A stretch of 64,000 bases of DNA from Gaetbulibacter_A aestuarii (lineage in GTDB: Bacteria; Bacteroidota; Bacteroidia; Flavobacteriales; Flavobacteriaceae): positions 186,001 through 250,000 of the forward strand of contig NZ_BAABAY010000007.1 in NCBI RefSeq assembly GCF_039537665.1. Direction: 5' to 3'. The position numbers and the translations under genes are program-made. Shown piece after piece: positions 16,343 to 25,641 of the stretch (positions within the stretch are counted from its first letter, which is position 1; each line of letters opens with the position of its first letter). Below the pieces are notes generated by a model. It did no database searches. It was not told where the DNA came from and saw only the letters and a list, made by a program, of their open reading frames with translations.

Positions 16343-17392
16343 ATGAAATATTTTATTGCGCTTTTCAGTTTATGTCTGATCTCCTTAAGTTGCAAACAAC
16401 AAGAACAAAAAACAGTTTCTTCTGATACTGAAAGTCATTATCTGGATTATTCCAACAGGGATGATGCTTTGAGTGGTGGTGTTAAAATGATCCCTATAAA
16501 AACCGATAAAGGCACCTTTAACGTTTGGACAAAGCGTGTTGGAAACAACCCAAAAATGAAAATGCTTTTACTCCATGGAGGTCCTGGTGCTACGCACGAA
16601 TATTTTGAATCTTTTGATTCTTATTTCCCTGAAGCCGGGATAGAATACTATTATTACGATCAGCTGGAATCAGCTTACAGCGACCAACCGAATGACTCTA
16701 CGCTATGGACTTTAGACCGCTATGTTGATGAAGTGGAACAAGTACGCAAAGCTCTAGATCTGGACAGTACCAACTTTTATTTACTGGGGCATTCCTGGGG
16801 CGGTATTGTAGCCACGGAATACGCTTTAAAATATCAAAAGAATCTCAAAGGTTTGGTTATTTCTAATATGGTGGCCTCTGTTCCGGAATATAATAAGTAT
16901 GCTCAGGAGGTATTAGGTCCGCAGTTACCACCTGAGGTTTTAAAAGAGGTTAAAGATCTCGAGGCAAATAATGAATTTGATAATCCTAAATACAGTGAGT
17001 TATTGTTCAAGTATTTTTACACGCAACATATTCTTAGAATGCCATTGGAAGATTGGCCGAATCCTGTGAATCGCGCTTTCGAAAAGTTGAACAACGGCCT
17101 ATACGTTTACATGCAAGGCCCTAGTGAATTTGGTATTACCGAAAGCGCTAAACTATACACCTGGGACCGCAGTAAGGATCTTCCTGAAATTAACACACCA
17201 ACGCTCATCATTGGCGCGGCGCACGATACGATGGATCCTAAATACATGGAATGGATGTCTACACAAGTTCAAAACGGTAGTTTCTTATTATGCCCGAATG
17301 GAAGCCACATGGCCATGTACGACGATCAAAAAACTTATTTTGACGGCTTGATCAATTTTGTGAAAAAGGTAGATATTGATGCTTCCTATTAA
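16343..17392 (+). CDS. Proline iminopeptidase-family lipoprotein
   Basis: A 349-residue alpha/beta hydrolase of peptidase family S33, expected to release N-terminal proline from peptides. The start at 16343 begins a lipoprotein signal (MKYFIALFSL...LSC); the ATG at 16301 would add 14 basic residues before it. The oxyanion motif HGGPG is at residues 78-82 and the nucleophile Ser151 in GHSWGG; a late Asp (AHDTMDPKY) and His (GSHMAMY) complete the triad. The DQRG motif of cytosolic enzymes is replaced here by YDQLESAYS. Being exported is unusual for the family, but fits its place at the head of a cluster of exported peptidases. Confidence 0.88.
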   Translation: MKYFIALFSLCLISLSCKQQEQKTVSSDTESHYLDYSNRDDALSGGVKMIPIKTDKGTFNVWTKRVGNNPKMKMLLLHGGPGATHEYFESFDSYFPEAGIEYYYYDQLESAYSDQPNDSTLWTLDRYVDEVEQVRKALDLDSTNFYLLGHSWGGIVATEYALKYQKNLKGLVISNMVASVPEYNKYAQEVLGPQLPPEVLKEVKDLEANNEFDNPKYSELLFKYFYTQHILRMPLEDWPNPVNRAFEKLNNGLYVYMQGPSEFGITESAKLYTWDRSKDLPEINTPTLIIGAAHDTMDPKYMEWMSTQVQNGSFLLCPNGSHMAMYDDQKTYFDGLINFVKKVDIDASY

Positions 17393-17521
17393 ATAAGAAT
17401 TGAGATTGCGTGTTCTATTAACTGTGAAAACAGGATGCTACTTTGCACTGTAAAATTTTAAGACTTTCATTGCGTTTTTATGACTGAGAATAATTATTTT
17501 GCTCATAATTTAAACACCACT

Positions 17522-18091
17522 ATGAAACACCTTGTGCTCGTTTTGTCTTTTACGCTCTGCATTAATAGTATTCATGCCCAGAAAAAAGATGATGATACTT
17601 CAAAAAATGCTGAAAACCCGGTTGAATTTTCTATAGACAGTTCACGCGTTCTAACCCTTGATAAAACCATAAAGACCCTCTATCGTTCTATTTCAGGAGG
17701 GAAAAACGAAAAAAGAAATTGGAAACAGTTCAAATATCTTTTTAAACCGGATGCCAAACTTATTCCCTCCGGTATCAACGAACTAGGTCAATATATGGTG
17801 AATTACATGTCGCCGGATGATTACATCAAAAATTCAGGTACATGGCTTGAAGAAAACGGCTTTATTGAAAAAGAGATCCATCGTGAGATTGATGCTTTTG
17901 GAAATATCGCTCATGTTTTCAGCACCTATGAAGCTTATTTAACGCACGATCAGAAAACACCGTTTATGCGGGGTATCAATAGTATTCAACTACAATTTGA
18001 CGGCAAGCGCTGGTGGATCGTAAACATTTTCTGGACGCAGGAAACCAAATACAATCCCATACCAAAAACATACTTACCAAATAACTACTAA
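17522..18091 (+). CDS. Exported NTF2-like protein
   Basis: 189 residues from the ATG at 17522, which opens a signal peptide (MKHLVLVLSF...IHAQ). The ATG at 17480 would give an implausible polar lead and is not used. The mature part resembles SnoaL/NTF2-like cone folds: an N-terminal helix with LDKTIKTLYRSI, a FKPDAKLIPSG stretch, and the terminal strands FDGKRWWIVNIFW. Such folds bind small molecules or act as accessory domains. It ends 5 bp before the S15 peptidase gene, so the two are surely co-transcribed. Function unknown. Confidence 0.7.
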   Translation: MKHLVLVLSFTLCINSIHAQKKDDDTSKNAENPVEFSIDSSRVLTLDKTIKTLYRSISGGKNEKRNWKQFKYLFKPDAKLIPSGINELGQYMVNYMSPDDYIKNSGTWLEENGFIEKEIHREIDAFGNIAHVFSTYEAYLTHDQKTPFMRGINSIQLQFDGKRWWIVNIFWTQETKYNPIPKTYLPNNY

Positions 18092-18096
18092 AAAGC

Positions 18097-19926
18097 ATGA
18101 AAATATTCTCTAAAAAAATTCAAGTTTTACTATTTCTTTTAACTGTTGGTACGACACTAAGTTTTGCCCAAGAAAAGGCTCAACCGGTTTTCAAGGATGG
18201 AAAGGCTCAAATTGTTGACGCATTTAATACACCCGATAAATGGATACGCGAAGATTTGTTTGTCGAAACTACGTTTGATTCGGATGGTGACGGGAAATTA
18301 GATCGGATGCATGTGGATGTTACCAGACCTTATCAAACGGAAACAGAAGGCTTAAAACTACCGGTGGTTTATGAGTCCAGTCCGTATTACGCAGGTGTAG
18401 CTCGCGGAAATGGTGATGAATTTTGGGATGTTAACCACGAATTGGGTGTTTGGGGTCCGGAACATACCCATCCTGAGGTAATTCGAACCGGAGAACGACC
18501 TATCATTTCAAATTCTCAGATTTCAACCTGGGTGCCAAGGGGTTATATTGTGGTGCACTCCTCTTCCCCGGGAACAGGTTTATCGCAAGGTGCTCCAACA
18601 GTTGGTGGCGATAATGAATCGCTTGCACCAAAAGCTGTTATTGATTGGCTAAACGGGAGAGCAAAAGGCTACACAGAACCTTATGGAGGTGAAGAAGTTA
18701 AAGCCTATTGGACAACCGGTAACGTTGGCATGACAGGCACATCATATAATGGCACCATTCCTTTAGCGGCTGCAACCACAGGTGTTGATGGACTAAAGGC
18801 TATTATTCCTGTAGCACCTAATACGTCATACTATCATTACTACCGCTCGAATGGTTTAGTCCGTTCACCGGGCGGTTATTTGGGCGAGGATATTGATGTG
18901 CTTTACGATTTTATTAATAGTGGTGATGAAGCCAAACGAGCCAGAAATAATAAGGTGATTCGTGATACTGAAATGCGCAATGGTCAGGATCGAATTACCG
19001 GTGATTATAATGATTTTTGGGCCGGCCGCGATTATTTAAACGATATGGCTCCTATGAAGGCTGCGTTATTCATGTCGCACGGGTTTAACGATTGGAATGT
19101 GATGCCTGAGCACAGCTATCGCATTTTTAAAAAAGCTGAAGAGATGGGCCTGGAAACACAGATCTATTATCATCAGAACGGTCATGGCGGACCACCGCCG
19201 ATCGCTATGATGAATGCCTGGTTTACGCATTATTTATTTGGAATTGATAACGGTGTGGAAAAATCGGAAAACAAAGCTTATATCGTAAGAGAATATGATG
19301 ACAGGGATAACCCGACACCTTACGCCGACTTCCCAAATCCGCAATCTCAGGATGTTACGCTGCACCTTACACCGGGAGCTCCAGGGTATGGTGGACTAAC
19401 CCTTGAAAGCACTTCAAATCAAGGCACAGAAACGTTGGTTGATAATTACTCTTTTGCCGGTGAGGCACTTGCTCAGGCAGAATTCACAGAGCATCGCTTA
19501 TTGTATCTCACCCCAAAATTAAAAGAAGATATTCACATTTCAGGTCTTCCTAAAATAACGGTAAAACTGGCCAGCAGTAAACCGGCAGCCAACTTGTCTG
19601 TATGGTTGGTTTCTTTACCCTGGGAAGATGGTCGTCGCACCAGAATTACCGATAACATTATTACCAGAGGTTGGGCAGATCCACAAAACTATAAGTCCTT
19701 ATCAGAGAGTAAGCCTCTTAAACCCGGAAAGTTTTATGAAATTACCTTTGATCTAGAGCCGGATGATCAGGTTATTCGAGCCGGACAACAAATTGGGTTG
19801 ATGATCTTTTCAAGTGATAAGAATTTTACACTGCATCCTAAACCGGGGACTGAATTAACAATAGACCTGGACGGAACCTCACTGACTTTACCAATAGTAG
19901 GTGGTTTGACAAAAGACAAGTTCTAA
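18097..19926 (+). CDS. Exported Xaa-Pro dipeptidyl-peptidase (S15 family)
   Basis: A 609-residue serine peptidase of family S15, expected to release X-Pro dipeptides. It has a signal peptide (about 1-24, ending SFAQ). The catalytic domain shows the nucleophile Ser216 in GTSYNG, an Asp in HGFNDWNVMP and a His in NGHGG. The C-terminal jelly-roll domain (about 400-609) contains the family's SLPWEDGRRTRI segment. It lies 5 bp after an NTF2-like gene and close to an iminopeptidase and a metallopeptidase gene, suggesting a periplasmic or extracellular proline-peptide pathway. S15-type acyl esterases share the fold, so hydrolysis of other esters is possible. Confidence 0.9.
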   Translation: MKIFSKKIQVLLFLLTVGTTLSFAQEKAQPVFKDGKAQIVDAFNTPDKWIREDLFVETTFDSDGDGKLDRMHVDVTRPYQTETEGLKLPVVYESSPYYAGVARGNGDEFWDVNHELGVWGPEHTHPEVIRTGERPIISNSQISTWVPRGYIVVHSSSPGTGLSQGAPTVGGDNESLAPKAVIDWLNGRAKGYTEPYGGEEVKAYWTTGNVGMTGTSYNGTIPLAAATTGVDGLKAIIPVAPNTSYYHYYRSNGLVRSPGGYLGEDIDVLYDFINSGDEAKRARNNKVIRDTEMRNGQDRITGDYNDFWAGRDYLNDMAPMKAALFMSHGFNDWNVMPEHSYRIFKKAEEMGLETQIYYHQNGHGGPPPIAMMNAWFTHYLFGIDNGVEKSENKAYIVREYDDRDNPTPYADFPNPQSQDVTLHLTPGAPGYGGLTLESTSNQGTETLVDNYSFAGEALAQAEFTEHRLLYLTPKLKEDIHISGLPKITVKLASSKPAANLSVWLVSLPWEDGRRTRITDNIITRGWADPQNYKSLSESKPLKPGKFYEITFDLEPDDQVIRAGQQIGLMIFSSDKNFTLHPKPGTELTIDLDGTSLTLPIVGGLTKDKF

Positions 19927-19949
19927 AGTCATATTTGGAAATTAATAAG

Positions 19950-20504
19950 ATGGCTAAAATCCCGAGACATATCACTTTAAGTTTACTCTTAACTTTGGTA
20001 TTGCAGAGTTTGGGTTTAGCACAATCAGCCTATATACCCTGGAGTAAAGACACACGATTACAATGGGAGGATTTTCAAGCCGAACCCAATTTAAATATTA
20101 TTGGTTATGCTCAAACTTCCTATAAAATTGAAATATTACCCAGAAATATTCTTGTGGATGAAAATAATAACATTCAGAATCCTAATGTTTTAAAGGCTGA
20201 AGCCCATTTTTATAAAAATGAATCCTGGGTCTTTAAAAAGGATGATAATTTATTAGCTCATGAGCAATTACATTTTGATATTGCGGCCTTATTCGCTTTT
20301 AAGATCAGAAAAGAATTTTCAAAATTAAGTAAGAACAAGATTAGGGGTTTTGATACCTATTTAAGAGTTTATAAAGATCTGTGGAGAGCTTGTGATGTAC
20401 TTCAGAAAAAATATGACCGAGAAACTAACCATGGTTTAAATTGGGATAAAAATAAAATTTGGATCGATACGATCACCGGTCAACTAAATGAGCAATTAAT
20501 TTAA
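19950..20504 (+). CDS. DUF922-type exported putative zinc peptidase
   Basis: 184 residues from the ATG at 19950; a TTG five codons upstream is possible but needless. A signal peptide (about 1-26, ending GLAQ) is followed by a domain resembling DUF922 proteins: WSKDTRLQWEDFQAEP near the start, then AHEQLHFDIA, a HExxH zinc-peptidase motif. Tyr/Arg-rich helices follow. DUF922 proteins are predicted secreted zinc proteases with no proven substrate. It sits 23 bp after the S15 gene and 11 bp before an NTF2-like lipoprotein gene, in the same operon. Confidence 0.75.
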   Translation: MAKIPRHITLSLLLTLVLQSLGLAQSAYIPWSKDTRLQWEDFQAEPNLNIIGYAQTSYKIEILPRNILVDENNNIQNPNVLKAEAHFYKNESWVFKKDDNLLAHEQLHFDIAALFAFKIRKEFSKLSKNKIRGFDTYLRVYKDLWRACDVLQKKYDRETNHGLNWDKNKIWIDTITGQLNEQLI

Positions 20505-20515
20505 ACCTCTTCGTG

Positions 20516-20959
20516 ATGAAAAACATCAATTATATCTCCATTTTTTCATTGTTCTTCATGTTTTTAGCCTGTGATAACGGGAAAAAAGAACAAAATATTA
20601 AACAATGGAAGGAAGAGATCGCACAAACAGAAAAGGCCTTTAGCACTATGGCACAGGACAAGGGAATGAATGTGGCTTTCCTCCATTTTGTTGCCGATGA
20701 TGGTGTTTTACTACGTAATAATACTTTGGTAAAAGGTAAAGCAGATATTAAAGAATACATGAAAAATAGCAACTCTAAAGGCTTATCGTGGGAGCCCAGC
20801 TTTGTGGAAGTTTCTGCTTCCGGAGATCTGGGATATACGTATGGCAACTATATCTACAAGTATCAGGATTCTCTTGGAAATGAAAAATCCAGTAAAGGTA
20901 TTTTTCACACGGTCTGGAAACGCCAACCGGATCGTACCTGGAAATTTGTCTGGGATTAG
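20516..20959 (+). CDS. NTF2-like (DUF4440-type) lipoprotein
   Basis: 147 residues from the ATG at 20516; a GTG just before it also lies in frame. The lipoprotein signal ends FLAC (about Cys20). The mature part is a SnoaL/DUF4440-like domain: AQTEKAFSTMAQDKG, then FVADDGVLL, LGYTYGNY and the closing WKRQPDRTWKFVWD. Such domains often detoxify or bind small ligands, but no activity is predictable. It is the last gene of the exported peptidase cluster and converges on pcm with a 1-bp gap. Confidence 0.75.
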   Translation: MKNINYISIFSLFFMFLACDNGKKEQNIKQWKEEIAQTEKAFSTMAQDKGMNVAFLHFVADDGVLLRNNTLVKGKADIKEYMKNSNSKGLSWEPSFVEVSASGDLGYTYGNYIYKYQDSLGNEKSSKGIFHTVWKRQPDRTWKFVWD

Positions 20960-20960
20960 T

Positions 20961-21614
20961 TTAATTCTTGTCCTCTAGAAGCGGTACAAATCTGAATTCA
21001 CCATAATCGTGCTTTTCAAATTCTTTTTGTCCTTTTCGAATAATGAGGGTCATGGTTTGGACATCATCGCCAACAGGAATCACTATTCGACCTCCAATTT
21101 TAAGTTGCTTCAATAAGGCTTTAGGAACAAAAGGTGCTCCGGCTGTAACAATAATACTGTCAAAAGGTGCTTCTTCAGGTAATCCTTTATACCCATCACC
21201 AAAAATGAGTTTTTTAGCACGGTAACCTAGTTTTGGCAAAAATTTACTGGTTTTTTTAAAGAGTTCCTGTTGCCGTTCAATGCTATATACGCGAGCGCCA
21301 AGTTCACATAAAACCGCCGTTTGATAGCCACTGCCCGTACCTATTTCCAGAACCTTATCGCCTTTTTTAATTTCGAGCAATTCCGTTTGGAACGCTACCG
21401 TGTAGGGTTGTGAAATGGTTTGGTCTGCAGCAATAGGGAATGCTTTATCCTGGTAGGCATGATCCAAAAAACCTGAATCCATAAAAAGATGTCGAGGTAT
21501 CTTTCCAAGGGCCTTTAAAACGGGTTCGCTTTGTATTCCCTTGGCTTTTACGGTTTCAACAAGTTTCTGGCGTAAGCCTCTATGTTTAAAAGTATCGGTC
21601 AATTTTAATGGCAT
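20961..21614 (-). CDS. pcm: Protein-L-isoaspartate O-methyltransferase
   Basis: Repairs isomerised aspartyl residues in aged proteins using S-adenosylmethionine. It has 217 residues. The family signature is visible as FMDSGFLDHAYQD and PIAADQTISQP, then the SAM-binding VLEIGTGSGYQTAVL, and late GGRIVIPVGDD. Full length, no signal peptide. It has its own upstream TAGCTTTG box. The gene is monocistronic, convergent with the peptidase cluster. Confidence 0.94.
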   Translation of the reverse strand: MPLKLTDTFKHRGLRQKLVETVKAKGIQSEPVLKALGKIPRHLFMDSGFLDHAYQDKAFPIAADQTISQPYTVAFQTELLEIKKGDKVLEIGTGSGYQTAVLCELGARVYSIERQQELFKKTSKFLPKLGYRAKKLIFGDGYKGLPEEAPFDSIIVTAGAPFVPKALLKQLKIGGRIVIPVGDDVQTMTLIIRKGQKEFEKHDYGEFRFVPLLEDKN

Positions 21615-21642
21615 TTCAGAGGTTAAAGTTAGATAAAGATTT

Positions 21643-21650
21643 CAAAGCTA
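21643..21650 (-). promoter_or_regulatory. Putative -7 box for pcm
   Basis: Minus strand reads TAGCTTTG (TAnnTTTG), 28 bp before the ATG at 21614. No well-spaced -33 TTG. Confidence 0.35.
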
Positions 21651-21734
21651 AAAACAATTTAATAAGAATTTATTTTTCCTAAAATTCCACCCAAATATTC
21701 CTTAGTTTTAGCTAAATTGAAGCTTAAATTATTT

Positions 21735-21742
21735 TATTTTTG
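21735..21742 (+). promoter_or_regulatory. Putative -7 box for Gfo/Idh/MocA gene
   Basis: TATTTTTG matches TAnnTTTG, 18 bp before the ATG at 21761. A TTG at 21717-21719 is 15 bp upstream, somewhat close for a -33 box. Confidence 0.4.
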
Positions 21743-21760
21743 TTGAAAATGTAAAAACTT

Positions 21761-22720
21761 ATGCTAAAAGCCGGTGTACTAGGTGCAGGTCATCTTGGAA
21801 AAATTCATTTAAGATTACTAAAACAATCAGAAAAATATCAACTCGTCGGATTCTATGATGCCGACATAGAAAATGGTAAAAGAGTAGCAGAAGAATTTGG
21901 TTACCATTTATTCAATACTGTAGACGAACTTATTGATGCCGTTGATATGGTGGATATCGTAACACCTACCCTTTCACATTATGAATGCGCCAAAAAAGCT
22001 ATTGCAAAAGGCAAACATATCTTTATTGAAAAGCCCATAACAAATACCGTTGAAGAAGCAGAACACATTCGTGAACTATTGGCAGAACACGGATTACGAG
22101 GACAGGTTGGGCATGTAGAACGCTTTAACCCGGCGTATCTGGCGGTAAAAAGCGAAATTAAATTGCCTATGTTCATAGAAACACACAGGCTTTCAGAATT
22201 TAATCCACGAGGTACCGATGTTCCGGTGGTTTTAGACTTGATGATCCATGATATTGATATCATTTTAAGTATCGTTAAATCAAAAATAAAAAACATTTCC
22301 GCCAGCGGCGTAGCTGTTATTAGTGACACGCCAGATATCGCTAACGCCAGATTAGAATTTGAAAACGGCTGTGTTGCCAATTTAACGGCAAGTCGTATTT
22401 CATTAAAGAAAATGCGTAAAGCACGCTTCTTTCAAAAGGACGCTTATATTTCAGTAGACTTCCTTACGAAAAAATGCGAAGTCGTTAAAATGAAAGATGC
22501 TCCCGAACATCCCGGCGATTTTGATATGGTTTTACAGAATGCTGAAGGCGTTAGAAAACAGATTTATTTCGATAATCCAAAAGTGGAGAACAACAATTCT
22601 ATTTTAGATGAATTGGAAGCTTTTGCACACGCTATAACAACCAATACTACACCAGTAGTAACACTTCACGATGGCACTGAAGCCTTACGTGTTGCTACAA
22701 AGATTATAGAGTGTTTTTAA
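21761..22720 (+). CDS. Gfo/Idh/MocA-family oxidoreductase
   Basis: A 319-residue NAD(P)-dependent oxidoreductase. The Rossmann motif GAGHLGKIH is at about residues 8-16. The family EKP motif (IEKPITNT) and the HDIDIIL helix, with a likely catalytic His, are present, followed by the C-terminal beta-sheet domain. The substrate is not predictable; relatives act on sugars, inositols or biliverdin. The hbd-DUF1015-yggS genes follow on the same strand after an 87-bp gap, an order that suggests a conserved flavobacterial neighbourhood. Confidence 0.85.
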   Translation: MLKAGVLGAGHLGKIHLRLLKQSEKYQLVGFYDADIENGKRVAEEFGYHLFNTVDELIDAVDMVDIVTPTLSHYECAKKAIAKGKHIFIEKPITNTVEEAEHIRELLAEHGLRGQVGHVERFNPAYLAVKSEIKLPMFIETHRLSEFNPRGTDVPVVLDLMIHDIDIILSIVKSKIKNISASGVAVISDTPDIANARLEFENGCVANLTASRISLKKMRKARFFQKDAYISVDFLTKKCEVVKMKDAPEHPGDFDMVLQNAEGVRKQIYFDNPKVENNNSILDELEAFAHAITTNTTPVVTLHDGTEALRVATKIIECF

Positions 22721-22807
22721 TTTTTTACCAATTAATACACTTGAAAATTTCAAACTTTAATTATTATGGTTTTTAAAATCATGATACACTAAACTAAATT
22801 TTAATAC

Positions 22808-23698
22808 ATGAAACATATTGCAGTAATAGGTGCAGGAACTATGGGAAATGGTATCGCACATACTTTTGCACAAAACGGATTTAAAGTTAACCTTATTGAT
22901 CTTCATCAATCATCCCTGGATCGCGGTATTGCAACCATTGCAAAGAATCTCGATCGTATGATCGCGAAGGAAAAGATCAGTGAAGCTGATAAAAATGAAA
23001 CCTTAGGTAATATTATCCCATTCACGGAATTATCAAAAGGCGTAAAAAACGTAGATCTTGTGGTTGAAGCCGCTGTAGAGCATGTTGATATTAAATTAAA
23101 AATATTCAAAGATTTAGATGGTTTATGCGATCCAAAAACCATTTTAGCCACCAACACATCCTCTATTTCCATTACACAAATTGCCGCAGCAACGGAGCGT
23201 CCTGATAAAGTGATAGGGATGCATTTTATGAATCCGGTGCCGATCATGAAACTCGTTGAGATCATTCGTGGTTACAGTACTAGTGACGAGGTAACGAAAA
23301 CCATTATGAGCTTATCTGAAACCTTGGGTAAAGTTCCGGTGGAAGTCAATGATTATCCCGGATTTGTTGCAAACAGAATTTTAATGCCCATGATCAATGA
23401 ATCCATTGAAACACTATACAACGGTGTTGCCGGTGTATACGAAATTGATACCGTGATGAAACTTGGTATGGCGCATCCTATGGGACCTTTACAACTTGCT
23501 GATTTTATTGGATTGGACGTATGCCTTTCTATATTGAATGTGATGTATGACGGATTTAAAAACCCAAAATATGCCCCTTGTCCCCTTTTGGTGAATATGG
23601 TTCGCGCCGGAAAATTAGGTGTGAAATCGGGTGAAGGATTCTACGATTATTCAGAAAGTAAAAAGGCTGAGACCATAGCAGCTCAATTTTCAAATTAA
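22808..23698 (+). CDS. 3-hydroxybutyryl-CoA / 3-hydroxyacyl-CoA dehydrogenase
   Basis: A 296-residue NAD-dependent dehydrogenase that interconverts acetoacetyl-CoA and 3-hydroxybutyryl-CoA. The Rossmann motif GAGTMGNGIA is at 8-17, then ATNTSSISIT and the catalytic-region GMHFMNPVP. The C-terminal helical domain holds DYPGFVANRI and MGPLQLADFIGLD, ending GVKSGEGFYDY. This is the single-domain form without a fused enoyl-CoA hydratase. It is 18 bp before the DUF1015 gene. It may serve butanoate metabolism or fatty-acid breakdown. Confidence 0.93.
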   Translation: MKHIAVIGAGTMGNGIAHTFAQNGFKVNLIDLHQSSLDRGIATIAKNLDRMIAKEKISEADKNETLGNIIPFTELSKGVKNVDLVVEAAVEHVDIKLKIFKDLDGLCDPKTILATNTSSISITQIAAATERPDKVIGMHFMNPVPIMKLVEIIRGYSTSDEVTKTIMSLSETLGKVPVEVNDYPGFVANRILMPMINESIETLYNGVAGVYEIDTVMKLGMAHPMGPLQLADFIGLDVCLSILNVMYDGFKNPKYAPCPLLVNMVRAGKLGVKSGEGFYDYSESKKAETIAAQFSN

Positions 23699-23716
23699 AA
23701 AAAGAAAACTTCCGAT

Positions 23717-24955
23717 ATGGCTAAAATAAATCCTTTCAAAGCCGTGCGCCCAACGCGGGATAAGGTCAGTTTAGTGGCTTCGCGTTCCTATCAAAGCTAC
23801 ACGCAGGATGAACTGGAAGCTCGATTGGACTATAATCCGTTTTCTTTCTTGCACATCATCAATCCCGGATACAAATACCATCAGGATATTACGGGTAAAG
23901 AACGCTACACTTTAGTGAAAAATCGGTATTTGGAATTCAAGGAAGACGGCATATTCGTTCAGGATGAAAAGCCTGCTTATTACATTTATAAAATTGTAAA
24001 TCGTGAAGGATTTGCTTTTTCAGGAATCGTGGCAGCCGCTTCCGCGGAAGATTATAGGAACGACATCATCAAAAAACATGAGGACACTATTGAGTTTCGG
24101 GAACGTATTTTTAAAGATTATTTAAAAACCGTTGGGTTCAATGCCGAACCGGTACTACTCACCTATCCTGATAATCATGTGATCGGTTTGATCATTGAAC
24201 AAATACAGAGCGAACGTGCCGAATTTGAATTCACAACAACCTATCGTGATACGCATTATTTATGGAAGTTAGAAGATCCTAAATTAGTAAAGAGTATCAA
24301 GGACGAATTCGAAAAAATGGATACCTTATACATCGCTGATGGTCATCATCGCTCAGCCTCATCGTGCTTGTTAGCCGATGATCTGAAATCTGAAAATAAA
24401 AATCACACCGGCAAGGAACCTTATAACTTTTTTATGAGTTATCTGATTCCGGAATCTCATTTGAAAATCTACGAATTTAACAGACTCGTAAAAGACCTCA
24501 ATGGTTTATCAAAGGAAGCATTTCTAATTAAATTAGACGCCGTTTTTCGCATTGAAAACCGTGGCTCAGAGCTTTATAAACCAACGAATAAACATCACTT
24601 TAGTATGTATCTGGACGGCGATTTTTATTCGTTGTATTTAAGGAAAAGTAATTATAGTTTTAATACGGCCCTGGATGCTTTGGATACGCAGATTTTATAC
24701 AAAACCGTATTGGAACCTATTCTTGGCATTAGCGATTTAAGAAATGATACGCGTATTGAATATTCTTTTGGGAGAAACGATCTGGTAAACATTAAAGATA
24801 AGGTTGATGAGGGCTTTTTTAAAGTGGGCTTCGGTCTGGTACCAATAACGATAGAAGAAATGAAAGCCATCGCTGATGAGGGCCTTACTATGCCTCCAAA
24901 AAGCACGTTTATTGAACCCAAATTACGAAGCGGTGTAACCATCTACGAATTTTAA
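23717..24955 (+). CDS. DUF1015-family protein
   Basis: A 412-residue protein of the DUF1015 family (COG4198), conserved but not functionally assigned. Family landmarks are FKAVRPTRDKVSLVASRSY at the start, PAYYIYKI, and IADGHHRSASS with a conserved His pair that could be catalytic. It is a soluble cytosolic protein. DUF1015 genes often lie with D-3-phosphoglycerate dehydrogenase or serine metabolism genes in Bacteroidota; here it is between hbd and yggS. The spacing of 18 and 12 bp shows one operon. Confidence 0.9.
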   Translation: MAKINPFKAVRPTRDKVSLVASRSYQSYTQDELEARLDYNPFSFLHIINPGYKYHQDITGKERYTLVKNRYLEFKEDGIFVQDEKPAYYIYKIVNREGFAFSGIVAAASAEDYRNDIIKKHEDTIEFRERIFKDYLKTVGFNAEPVLLTYPDNHVIGLIIEQIQSERAEFEFTTTYRDTHYLWKLEDPKLVKSIKDEFEKMDTLYIADGHHRSASSCLLADDLKSENKNHTGKEPYNFFMSYLIPESHLKIYEFNRLVKDLNGLSKEAFLIKLDAVFRIENRGSELYKPTNKHHFSMYLDGDFYSLYLRKSNYSFNTALDALDTQILYKTVLEPILGISDLRNDTRIEYSFGRNDLVNIKDKVDEGFFKVGFGLVPITIEEMKAIADEGLTMPPKSTFIEPKLRSGVTIYEF

Positions 24956-24967
24956 AAACAAGATTTT

Positions 24968-25630
24968 ATGAATATTCAAGAGAATCTGGAACATATTAAA
25001 GCCGAATTACCTGATAATGTAACGCTTGTTGCGGTTTCAAAAACGAAACCCAACGAGGACATTATGGAGGCTTACAATGCCGGCCATAGGATATTTGGTG
25101 AAAATAAGGTTCAGGAAATGACGGATAAATATGAGGCTTTACCGAAAGATATTGAATGGCATATGATCGGTCATGTTCAAAGTAATAAAATAAAATACAT
25201 GGCACCGTTTGTTTCATTGATCCATGGCGTAGATCGGATGAAATTATTGAAAGAGATCAATAAACAAGGGGAAAAGAACGATCGGGTTATAAACTGCTTA
25301 CTTCAAATTAAAATAGCTGAAGAAGATTCTAAATTTGGAATGACAGCAGAAAAAGCCGGGGAAATTTTAAATTCTGATGCTTTAGCAGCATTCAAATTTG
25401 TGAATATTCGAGGGTTTATGGGTATGGCAACATTTACCGATGATGAAACTCAGGTTAAAAAGGAGTTTTCATTTTTAAAAACCACTTTCGATAAACTTAA
25501 AAGGTATCAAAGGCCTAATTGCAATCTCGAAATTATCAGCATGGGCATGAGTGGCGATTATAAAATTGCCATAGATTGCGGTAGTAATATGGTTCGTATT
25601 GGAAGTAGTATCTTTGGTTCACGGGAATAA
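24968..25630 (+). CDS. YggS-family PLP homeostasis protein
   Basis: A 220-residue, single-domain, fold-type III pyridoxal-phosphate protein (YggS/PROSC). It keeps free PLP levels in balance rather than acting as an enzyme. The PLP lysine is in VAVSKTKP (about residue 26), followed by FGENKVQEM, WHMIGHVQSNK and the phosphate-binding SMGMSGDY and RIGSSIFG. Full length. It is the third gene of the hbd operon, 11 bp before the exonuclease/GIY-YIG gene. Confidence 0.94.
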   Translation: MNIQENLEHIKAELPDNVTLVAVSKTKPNEDIMEAYNAGHRIFGENKVQEMTDKYEALPKDIEWHMIGHVQSNKIKYMAPFVSLIHGVDRMKLLKEINKQGEKNDRVINCLLQIKIAEEDSKFGMTAEKAGEILNSDALAAFKFVNIRGFMGMATFTDDETQVKKEFSFLKTTFDKLKRYQRPNCNLEIISMGMSGDYKIAIDCGSNMVRIGSSIFGSRE

Positions 25631-25641
25631 AATAGAATTAT

